DNA from: Onstottus_B sp049273855
Lineage (GTDB): Bacteria > Acidobacteriota > Blastocatellia > UBA7656
Assembly: GCA_049273855.1 (NCBI GenBank)
Contig: JBASRN010000113.1
Span: forward strand, 1-34,223
DNA length: 34,223 nucleotides
Reading direction: 5' to 3'
Of the stretch, positions 17,803 through 24,532 are shown piece after piece (within the stretch, counting starts at the first letter, position 1; every line of letters starts with the position of its first letter). The notes beneath the pieces are model-generated. The model made no database searches. It saw only the letters and a list, made by a program, of their open reading frames with translations, and had not been told where the DNA came from. The position numbers and the translations under genes were made by a program.

Positions 17803-18693
17803 TCACAGTGGCGCCTTCTTGGCCGGCGCCCTATAAAAGAACTCTCGCGAGAAGTAGTTTGAGCGGGCGCTGCCATCTTTGAACCTGTTGAGGTTGGCGA
17901 CGACCAGCACACCTTTCTTCACCTTTGCCTGCAAATAAGTCTCTTTGAAGCCGAAATCATAGACGGCGCTGAAGGCCAGGCCCCGCTTCGACGTTACTCC
18001 GTCGGCAAACACGCCGCCCCGGGCCTCACCCCAGTCGCAAAACGGAGGAGCGCACGCCCCAAACGCGTGAATGATCAATCCATCGTGGTCGTCCGCGGTT
18101 ATCACAAGTCTCGCGATTCCTCGCGTGTTGCTGTTGGTCGATAACCAGTCGCCCATGAAGGGACTGGAGTCAATTGAGCCCGGCTCCACGGGCTCTTGGG
18201 TGTCGGGGTGATCTTCAAATCTCATTGCTCGCATCGAGTCCACGCGCGTCGCTCTCTTAGCCTGCTCCGGTATCGCCTTCGAATAATAAAAGAACTCTCG
18301 CGAAAAGTAGTTTGAGCGGCCGCTGCCGTCCCGGAACGTGTTTAGATTCGCGATGACCAGCAGACCGAGGCTGAGATTCGCCTCGAGCCGGGTCTCAAGG
18401 AACCCGAAGTCGTACGCGGCACTGAAGGCCATAACATCCGAAGATTGCACGCCGGTGGAATACAGCACATCCGCTCTTGCCTCTCCCCAGTCGCAGGGCG
18501 AGGGAGACCAGGCTCCGAACACTCGAATGAAGACATCGTCACCGTCGCGGTGGATGACGACCTTCTCTATTCCCCTGGTCGCGGTGTTGGTGTTGACCCA
18601 TTCTCCCAGCAGCGGTGTCGGGTCGATTTCCGCCGGGGCTCCGCTTCCCGCCTCCAGGTTGTCCTCGGCTCGAACGTATTTCAGTGCTTGCAT
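17803..18693 (-). CDS. Protein of two tandem beta-rich domains, unknown function
   Basis: 296 aa, not recognised. It consists of two copies of a ~115-residue domain (about 24-138 and 174-288) joined by a charged linker. Each copy reads G-(E/D)-W-x-(N/S)-T-N, then RGI, a hydrophobic beta hairpin, FGA, CDWGEAR, AFSA-YDFGF-ET, LLV-ANLN-F-DGS-RSNYFSREFFY. The alternating pattern suggests a lipocalin- or avidin-like beta barrel. No signal peptide is seen. ATG at 18693 has AGGA eight bases upstream and is far better than a TTG at 18717. The 3' ends of both copies are nearly identical in DNA over 42 bases (2 mismatches), pointing to recent duplication or gene conversion. It sits between AroD-AroE and the flavoprotein, so a role in binding a pathway intermediate is conceivable, but that is only position-based. 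Confidence 0.75.
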   Translation of the reverse strand: MQALKYVRAEDNLEAGSGAPAEIDPTPLLGEWVNTNTATRGIEKVVIHRDGDDVFIRVFGAWSPSPCDWGEARADVLYSTGVQSSDVMAFSAAYDFGFLETRLEANLSLGLLVIANLNTFRDGSGRSNYFSREFFYYSKAIPEQAKRATRVDSMRAMRFEDHPDTQEPVEPGSIDSSPFMGDWLSTNSNTRGIARLVITADDHDGLIIHAFGACAPPFCDWGEARGGVFADGVTSKRGLAFSAVYDFGFKETYLQAKVKKGVLVVANLNRFKDGSARSNYFSREFFYRAPAKKAPL

Positions 18694-18739
18694 TCGCTTC
18701 GGTCCTTTCGCAATCAAGTGTCAGGTTCTTTGGGGCTTG

Positions 18740-20233
18740 CTAGCGTGACGCGACCAGCTCTATGGATCGCAATCCCAGCCTCTCGCGCGCCAGTTCCATC
18801 GGCATCTCCAGGCCCGTCATGAGCCGGAACTGGTGAAGCACCTGGATCAGCAAAACCTCGAGCCCATTGACTGCCTGCAAGCCGACGGAAAGAGCTCGGG
18901 CGATCAATGGCGTAACTTCCGGGCCATAGGTGAGGTCGATGACGATGCCGCCCGTTTGCATTCGGTTCACATCGAACGGTAGCGCGTCACCGTTTCGACC
19001 TACCGGTGTCGCATTAACCAGCGTCGAGTAGTTGTCGGCGGAGAATTCCGCAAGCGGGATGAAGGGCAAGGCGAGGAGGTCCTGCGCTCGGCGGCCGCGG
19101 TCCAGGCCTCTGTTCACAAGAGTGACATCGGCTCCATGCAAGTCCAGCGCAGCCGCCACGGCACGACCGGCTCCACCGCATCCGATGACTGCGACCCTCT
19201 CACGTCTGACGTCGATCCCACGCTCAACCAACGCGACTACGGCCCCTTGCGGGTCAGTCGTGTCGGCTTTCCAGCCTTTGCCGTTCCTGATGAAAATGTT
19301 TGTTGCGCCCGCTCGCTGGACCATCGAGGTGATGGAAGCGGCGGAGTCCAGAGCTGTCTCCTTGTGTGGGGAAGCAACGGTCAGACCCTTGATCGAAGCT
19401 CGCAGCACCTCGAGCTGTTCGCTTTGAATCATGTCGCGCCAGAAGTCACAAAAAGAATCCTCCTGAAAAGGCACAAATAGACCCGGGAAGCCAAGCGCCT
19501 GGTACGCCGCATTGTGCAGGCGAGGTGAGAGGGAGTGAGAGACAGTACTGCCGACTATTCCGTAGAGCGCCCCCAGGTGAGGCAAACTCGGCAGACCGTA
19601 GTCCTCGATGAGCTGCCAGATTGTCGGCTCGCCCAACCCGTCCTGGCGCCGTTCCACAACGCCAAACACCAACGGCGCTCCGAAGTGAGGCGCCAGCAGC
19701 CGACTCCACAATCCAGCTTGCCCGGTTGCAAATGCAATCACATCCCTTCGATTGATCGACCGCAGCACGGTTAACACCGTAAGCCCGTCGCTTGCGCTCC
19801 TTGCCGTTGATGAGAGTTTATAAAGCCGCGCCGGCGTTGCCGTGATCTTTCGGATTTGATCACCCAGTTCTCGGAAGCTGGCGGAACCTCCACTCCACGA
19901 AATCAAACGCTTTTCCGGTGGAATGCAGCTCATCAGGTCGGACCCGAGGTCGCGTTCACCCTCGAGGTCGATCAGATCATAACCATGCGCGGCTTGATTA
20001 AGCCGCCGCCGCCGTTCTTCCGATGATCCTTCGAACTGCCCGCCCTCTTCACCGCTTCGGAGCGTATACAGCAGGTTCCCTTTGAAGCGGCTCCGGAGCC
20101 ACTCGGGCTTCAAATCACCTGTGAGATCGGCTCTTACTTCGAGACATTCAATCGAGTCTTCCAGCGCGGTCAATTCATCGCCCCATGATGAAGGGGGCCT
20201 CATCAACGTTCCAACGAGCGAAATTCTCTCCAT
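18740..20233 (-). CDS. aroDE: Bifunctional 3-dehydroquinate dehydratase / shikimate dehydrogenase
   Basis: About 497 aa: type I dehydroquinase (residues 1-212) fused to shikimate dehydrogenase (223-490). Dehydroquinase half: LEVRADL (31-37), DLEGE (89-93), and the Schiff-base Lys at 139, correctly spaced from SASDGL. The general base His of the S-N-H-D motif is replaced: the aligned sequence is ISWSGG with Ser114, and the lid Gln (PGQ) aligns to Glu. Shikimate dehydrogenase half: SHSLSPRLHN (232-241), the catalytic Lys291 in VASPHKE, Asp327, and the NADP-binding GCGGAG at 351-356 followed by VNRG. So the second half looks active and the first half doubtful. ATG at 20233 is chosen since domain 1 starts there; an upstream TTG at 20320 is possible; neither has a strong ribosome site. 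First gene of the minus-strand run. Confidence 0.85.
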   Translation of the reverse strand: MERISLVGTLMRPPSSWGDELTALEDSIECLEVRADLTGDLKPEWLRSRFKGNLLYTLRSGEEGGQFEGSSEERRRRLNQAAHGYDLIDLEGERDLGSDLMSCIPPEKRLISWSGGSASFRELGDQIRKITATPARLYKLSSTARSASDGLTVLTVLRSINRRDVIAFATGQAGLWSRLLAPHFGAPLVFGVVERRQDGLGEPTIWQLIEDYGLPSLPHLGALYGIVGSTVSHSLSPRLHNAAYQALGFPGLFVPFQEDSFCDFWRDMIQSEQLEVLRASIKGLTVASPHKETALDSAASITSMVQRAGATNIFIRNGKGWKADTTDPQGAVVALVERGIDVRRERVAVIGCGGAGRAVAAALDLHGADVTLVNRGLDRGRRAQDLLALPFIPLAEFSADNYSTLVNATPVGRNGDALPFDVNRMQTGGIVIDLTYGPEVTPLIARALSVGLQAVNGLEVLLIQVLHQFRLMTGLEMPMELARERLGLRSIELVASR

Positions 20234-20564
20234 ATGAATTAAAATCAGCTTTGGGAGACGGTGAGCCGGCAAATCACGCGGAATTGGCTTCGCACCAATC
20301 CATCGCACGGAGTTTCGCAACGATAAGCGGCTAAAATGATCGCTGCGTCCACGGGTAATGAATGCACAGAGATTTGCCGCCAGTCCTAAAGACGATTTTG
20401 AAGGGCCTCTTGTGAATTCTGTACCTTCGAAATCACCGAGCTTTGAGGTCGTGTCTGCGGTCGAAGCGGGACCCGGTCGAGACTAAAGGTTCACAATCGA
20501 CTTCCAGGGAACGTCTGTCATACGGGGAGGAATGCAGGTAAACGTGTCTAAAGGGAGGGGTCCG
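20234..20564. promoter_or_regulatory. Divergent intergenic region between aroDE and SCO operon
   Basis: 331 bp between the divergent starts at 20233 and 20565; it should hold the promoters for both the large minus-strand cluster and the plus-strand copper operon. I see TAAAAT at 20332-20337 as a possible plus-strand -10 but no matching -35, and no clear operator palindrome. No convincing small gene is seen here. Confidence 0.4.
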
Positions 20565-21194
20565 ATGAAGATTATGATCCCTCGGTTAGCCCGTGGTACA
20601 GCGACGGTTATGCTTTTAGGAACGCTGCCGTTTCCGGGCGATTGCTCGCCCTCCCGCAAAGCAGCCGCGCAAGAACGAAACGTACAGGAAGAGTCAGCCG
20701 CCAGGATGTATTTCACCGATGTCGTGCTTGTGAATCAAGACGGCCAGGAAATGCGATTGTACAGCGACTTGATTAGAGGCAAAACTGTCATCCTCATACC
20801 ATTCTTCACATCCTGCACTGATGCGTGCCCGGCTATGAATCAAAACCTGGCGAAGATACAGGACTGGCTTGGGGACAGGCTCGGCAAGGACGCATACATG
20901 ATCTCGATCAGCGTCGACCCGGCTACCGACACAGTATCCAGGCTGCAGGAATACGCCAGGAAGTTCAAAGCGAAGCCCGGGTGGTTTTTCCTCAGCGGCA
21001 AACCAGAGAATGTTAAGGTTGCCCTGATGAAGCTCGGGAATTACGTCGAGACCCGAGAGAACCACAAGAACATAATGATCATCGGCAATGAGAAGACTGG
21101 GCTCTGGAAGAAGGCCTTCAGTCTGGCGGCGAGTGAGTCCTTGATCCCCATCGTCGACAGCGTTTTGAACGACAAGGGCGAGAAGGGAAAATAA
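20565..21194 (+). CDS. SCO1/SenC-family copper chaperone
   Basis: 209-aa exported thioredoxin-fold protein of the SCO family, which binds copper and delivers it, or reducing power, to copper enzymes outside the cytoplasm. The Cu site is complete: CTDAC (C84, C88) followed by Pro, and His167 (ENHKN). FSDL-like strand/loop and ISISVDPATD are family hallmarks. ATG at 20565 is chosen because GGGAGGGG lies four bases upstream; it begins a signal sequence with a hydrophobic core at about 12-25. An earlier ATG at 20532 has its Shine-Dalgarno only one base away. First gene of the SCO / cytochrome c-LivK / SCO operon. The DH usually seen before the His region is NH here. Confidence 0.9.
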   Translation: MKIMIPRLARGTATVMLLGTLPFPGDCSPSRKAAAQERNVQEESAARMYFTDVVLVNQDGQEMRLYSDLIRGKTVILIPFFTSCTDACPAMNQNLAKIQDWLGDRLGKDAYMISISVDPATDTVSRLQEYARKFKAKPGWFFLSGKPENVKVALMKLGNYVETRENHKNIMIIGNEKTGLWKKAFSLAASESLIPIVDSVLNDKGEKGK

Positions 21195-21235
21195 CAGTTC
21201 AGAGTTCATAGCCTTAACTTGCCTTAGCTGAGGGA

Positions 21236-21280
21236 AAAGCCAGAGTTCAAGGTCGGCAAGCTGAAGCTTGAACTCTGAAC
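21236..21280. repeat. GAACTCTGAAC-type palindromic repeat, copy 2
   Basis: Inverted repeat CAGAGTTCAA / TTGAACTCTG around GGCAAGCTGAAGC, with a further half-arm CAGTTCAGAGTTCA at 21196-21209. It is related to the copy at 13672-13730. It fills the ~100-bp gap between the first SCO gene and the cytochrome fusion and could fold into a stable RNA hairpin inside the operon transcript. Confidence 0.6.
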
Positions 21281-21294
21281 GAGCTGAATCGGCT

Positions 21295-22884
21295 ATGAGG
21301 CGTTTCACGGCATTAATCGCGATCTCTGTTGTCACTATCTTTGCGCAGGCGCCGGGGAAGCCCCGTCCTCAGACTGGCCCCTTGTCGTTACAGGAACACC
21401 GCGGTAAAGAGATTTACTTTGGTGTCCCGCCCTCCTCCGGTCCACCGATCAAGGCGGTGATCGGGGATCCGCCTACCGAAACGTCCGGCGCACTGATGGC
21501 CTGCGCCAACTGCCACGGAGAAGACGGCAAAGGAAAGCCGGAAGGCGGCGTCGTTCCATCAGACATTACGTGGGAGGCGCTGACCAAGCCATACGGCGTC
21601 ACTCATTCCAGCGGCAGAACTCATCCTCTCTATACTGAGAAGCTGCTTGTGCGGGCCGTATGCATGGGAATTGACCCGGCCGGAAACAAGCTCCATGTCG
21701 CTATGCCTCGGTTCCAGATGTCCCGAGAGGATATCCACGCGCTGATTGCTTATCTAAAACGGTTGGGAGGAGAGAGCGATCCCGGTCTGTCGGATTCCAC
21801 CATCAGGATCGGCACGGTCTTGCCGGCAACGGGCCCTCTCGCCGAATCGGGGCGGGCAATAAAGTCAGTATTAGCCGCATACTTCGACGAGGTAAACAAG
21901 CAGGGTGGGATTTACAATCGCAGGATCGAACTCGGCGTGGCAGAACTTGGTAGCAGCCCCGCCGAGTCTGTGGCCAACGTCGAAAAGCTCATCAAAGAAA
22001 CGCGGCCAATCGCATTGGTAGCCGCGCTGACCGACGGTGCCGAGAAGGAGATAGTAGCAGCCTGTGAAAGAAGCCAGGTTCCGTTGGTTGGCCCTTTGAC
22101 CGCCGTCGCTGAAACCGGTTATCCCGCGAGCCGGCACACTTTCTATCTTCTATCAGGCGTCCAACAGCAAGCCCGAGCGCTGATTGATTACAGCCGGAAA
22201 GAATTGAGAAGCTCTCAATCCCGTATCGCAATCGTGTATTCGCAGGAATCCGTTTCCGCCGAGGTCGTTGAAGCCCTTAAGCAGTACTGTCGCCAATCCG
22301 GTTGGGGGACAGTGACCGCGGTTAATGGCCGAAGTGAAGGCTTTGGTTCCACTGGCCTGACGCAGAAGTTGAAGAGCGCCGGGGAAGGTTTAGTGCTCCT
22401 TCTTTCTTCCGGTCGTGAAGCAGAGCTGATTGCAAAGGCGTCTGACCAAACCGGGTGGAGGCCGGTGTTCCTTATTCCCGGATCGCTGGCTTCAAATAAC
22501 CTGTTCGAGCTGGGCGGCGCATGGGAGAACAGACTGTTCCTGGCGCTTCCGAGCTTGCCTTCCGATCAAACGAAAGCGGGAACCTCAGAATATCTTGCGC
22601 TGGCTGAGGGCCATAATTTGTCCAGAGCTCAGATGGCGTCGCAGATTGCGGCTCTTTGTTCAGCGAAGGTTCTGGGGCAAGGACTGAAGCTTGCAGGCAG
22701 GGCCGTGACCCGGGAAAAACTAGTGACGACTCTGGAAGGACTCTATGACTTCGATACCGGGTTTATGCCAAGAATCGGCTTTGGACGGGATCGCCGGATA
22801 GGCGCTTTAGGAGCCTATATCGTCACGCCTGATCAAACCAGAAGGCAATTCAGATCCGTTACAGGATGGCTGCGATTGGATTGA
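21295..22884 (+). CDS. Cytochrome c fused to LivK-type periplasmic binding protein
   Basis: 529 aa, exported (basic N-terminus MRRF, then a hydrophobic stretch to FAQA at about 19). Residues about 33-158 are a class I cytochrome c domain: heme motif CANCH (70-74) and a likely axial Met137 (AMPRF), then the C-terminal helix HALIAYLKRL. From 169 to the end is a branched-chain-amino-acid-type receptor domain (Peripla_BP_6): IRIGTVLPATGPLAESG, ELGSSPAES, VPLVGPLTAVAETG, RIAIVYSQES, and AYIVTPDQTRR near the C-terminus. Such fusions are known beside SCO genes and large copper oxidases, but their job is unclear; an electron carrier gated by a small-molecule ligand is one idea. ATG 21295 lacks a strong ribosome-binding site; a TTG at 21268 falls in the upstream repeat. 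No ABC permease is nearby. Confidence 0.85.
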   Translation: MRRFTALIAISVVTIFAQAPGKPRPQTGPLSLQEHRGKEIYFGVPPSSGPPIKAVIGDPPTETSGALMACANCHGEDGKGKPEGGVVPSDITWEALTKPYGVTHSSGRTHPLYTEKLLVRAVCMGIDPAGNKLHVAMPRFQMSREDIHALIAYLKRLGGESDPGLSDSTIRIGTVLPATGPLAESGRAIKSVLAAYFDEVNKQGGIYNRRIELGVAELGSSPAESVANVEKLIKETRPIALVAALTDGAEKEIVAACERSQVPLVGPLTAVAETGYPASRHTFYLLSGVQQQARALIDYSRKELRSSQSRIAIVYSQESVSAEVVEALKQYCRQSGWGTVTAVNGRSEGFGSTGLTQKLKSAGEGLVLLLSSGREAELIAKASDQTGWRPVFLIPGSLASNNLFELGGAWENRLFLALPSLPSDQTKAGTSEYLALAEGHNLSRAQMASQIAALCSAKVLGQGLKLAGRAVTREKLVTTLEGLYDFDTGFMPRIGFGRDRRIGALGAYIVTPDQTRRQFRSVTGWLRLD

Positions 22885-22915
22885 GACAAACCATGGATCA
22901 GCGAAGGATAGAGAG

Positions 22916-23662
22916 ATGATCAGGAGGATCGGCCTGCTCTTGAGCTTGGCGGCTGCGGTCGCTTTGTCGGCCACGCCGCGCCCCGGTCATGCAGCCTCGA
23001 CAATCCGGGCGTGGCAGTCGAATGCGATTGAGTTTGTCTGCCCCATGCACCCGGAGATCAAGTCTGGTTCCGCTGCCTCGTGTCCCAAGTGTCGAATGAA
23101 ACTGGTGCCCGCGGAAGTTGAAACTAAACGAGAGGAGGCAGCCGAGTACCCAGGCAAAGCTGATAGCTCGACGCTTGGCATCAGATTGCCCAACGTACTC
23201 GTCCAGGATCAGGATGGCAGGAAGTTGAACTTCTACTCCGACCTGATCAAGGGCAAGACTGTTGCGATCAACTTCATCTTCACCACGTGCACGACGATCT
23301 GCCCGCCGCTTACAGCCACGTTCCGCAAGGTGCAACAGGAACTGGGTGAGCGAGTGGGCCGCGACGTGCAGTTGATCTCGATCAGCGTCGATCCGGCGAC
23401 GGATGTGCCGGAAAGACTGAAGACATTCTCTGCCAGGTTCAAGGCCGGGCCAGGATGGACGTTTGTCACCGGCGATAGGCAAGAGATCAGTTTCTTGCTA
23501 AAAGCGCTGGGTGCGAATGTCGGCGACAGGAATGATCATACACCAATGGTCCTGGTGTGGAATGAGCGCGCGAATTATTGGACGCGTGCCTATGGACTCG
23601 CTCCCGCAAGCGCGCTCATTAAAGTAATTACTGACGCGGCCACCCGTGCTGGTGGTCGGTGA
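22916..23662 (+). CDS. SCO-family copper chaperone with heavy-metal-binding domain
   Basis: 248 aa: signal peptide (MIRRIG, hydrophobic to about 22), then a YHS-like heavy-metal-binding module at 40-65 (VCPMHPEI ... SCPKCRMKLVP, with C42, M44, H45, C56, C59, M61), then a complete SCO domain with CTTIC (C125, C129) and His208 (DHTPM). The metal-binding module is the kind found at the N-terminus of some copper ATPases and CusA/B-type proteins; joined to SCO it probably captures copper for hand-off. The ATG at 22916 has GGATAGAGAG upstream and lies 31 bases after the cytochrome fusion. It is closer in the SCO core to the first SCO than to generic thioredoxins (ISISVDPATD in both), which suggests an old duplication. 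Confidence 0.9.
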   Translation: MIRRIGLLLSLAAAVALSATPRPGHAASTIRAWQSNAIEFVCPMHPEIKSGSAASCPKCRMKLVPAEVETKREEAAEYPGKADSSTLGIRLPNVLVQDQDGRKLNFYSDLIKGKTVAINFIFTTCTTICPPLTATFRKVQQELGERVGRDVQLISISVDPATDVPERLKTFSARFKAGPGWTFVTGDRQEISFLLKALGANVGDRNDHTPMVLVWNERANYWTRAYGLAPASALIKVITDAATRAGGR

Positions 23663-23671
23663 CCCGTCAGC

Positions 23672-23797
23672 CAGTGGGTAGTGGCCAGTGGTTAGTGGTC
23701 AGTGGCCGGAAACTTGTTATAACGAGGGTCCACCAACACCCAGCCATTCGCTGCGAACCACTGACCACTGACCACTGACCACTAACCCCTACCCACT
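23672..23797. repeat. AGTGGTTAGTGG-type inverted repeat pair
   Basis: Forward arm 23672-23707 is built of AGTGG(G/T)(T/C)(A/C) units; the reverse-complement arm 23757-23797 has CCACTGACCACTGACC-type units. The pair lies between the convergent SCO and DinB genes and could fold into one large hairpin, perhaps acting as a bidirectional terminator. The TAG stop of the DinB-like gene (23789-23791) is inside the second arm. Related copies lie at 30722-30763 and 31476-31637. Confidence 0.75.
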
Positions 23798-24259
23798 CAC
23801 CACCGCCTTCTTCAGCAATGCGATCTGCCCGGCGTGATACAAGTCATGCTGTATGACTCCGTGAAGCATGAAGTAAACCGAATAGGGCTTGCCGGGGACG
23901 ATCTCCGCGAGCGCCGCCTCCTCGAGACCCGCGACCGTTTCCAGCAACGCAGCGTGAGCGAGTTTGATCTCTTCAACTGCTGCGCGCCATGCTTCCTCGC
24001 TTGTGTATTGGACCGCCGGGAAGTTCTCTTCGTCGGTCGGATCGAGCGCGGCCGTCTCGGCGATCCTTCTCCGTACGAATCGTTCCCACGTCGCGATGTG
24101 AAGCGCAAGCTCCCAAATGCTGTGCGCGCCCTCGATCGGATGCGCTGCAGCCTGCTCGGCCGTCACGTCCTTCAACAGCTCCATCACAGAAGGCCCGTGC
24201 CACGCTTCGCCTTCAAACGCCCGACGAAGCTGAGATTTAATTCGTTTGATCTCGCTCAT
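23789..24259 (-). CDS. DinB-like four-helix metal-binding protein
   Basis: 156-aa DinB/YfiT-like protein (DinB_2 type), a cytosolic four-helix bundle with a three-His metal site. The His ligands are visible in SIWELALHIATWERF (first helix pair) and in the C-terminal HGVIQHDLYHAGQIALLKKA. Members include bacillithiol- or mycothiol-dependent transferases and many stress proteins of unknown reaction. ATG 24259 has GGAG nine bases upstream. The last residues (VVSG) and TAG stop are encoded by the AGTGG-type repeat. No neighbour suggests a specific substrate. Confidence 0.85.
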   Translation of the reverse strand: MSEIKRIKSQLRRAFEGEAWHGPSVMELLKDVTAEQAAAHPIEGAHSIWELALHIATWERFVRRRIAETAALDPTDEENFPAVQYTSEEAWRAAVEEIKLAHAALLETVAGLEEAALAEIVPGKPYSVYFMLHGVIQHDLYHAGQIALLKKAVVSG

Positions 24260-24280
24260 AGTCTTTCGCTCCGCGAATCG

Positions 24281-24532
24281 GTTCAGGGTCTGGGTTCAGG
24301 GTTCAGGGTTCGGGGTTCAGGGTTCCGGGTTTTGGGTTTAGGGTTCCGGGTTTAGGGTTCGGGGTTCAGGGTTTTGAAACCGGGAGGCCAATCGTGAGCC
24401 TTGAACCGTCGAGGACCCTAAACCCCAAACCCGGAACCCTAAACCCGGAACCCTGAACCCCGAACTCCAAACCCTGAACCCTAAACCCTCAACCCTAAAC
24501 CCTAAACCCTGAACCCTAAACCCTGAACCCTA
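24281..24532. repeat. Telomere-like heptamer array in inverted halves
   Basis: 24281-24374 is a run of degenerate GGGTT(C/T)A-type heptamers on the plus strand (about a dozen units). After a 39-bp unique spacer, 24414-24532 carries the complement, CCCTAAA / CCCTGAA units (about sixteen). The two halves can pair into a long hairpin, and the G-rich half has the GGG-N4 spacing that allows G-quadruplexes. It occupies the whole gap between the DinB start and the M28 peptidase stop; the peptidase TAG stop is formed by the last CCCTAA unit. Simple-sequence expansion in a bacterial chromosome, not a real telomere. Confidence 0.85.

Noticed and set aside
24281..24532. True telomere or chromosome end
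   Set aside because: Internal, degenerate and flanked by genes on both sides; the halves are inverted.
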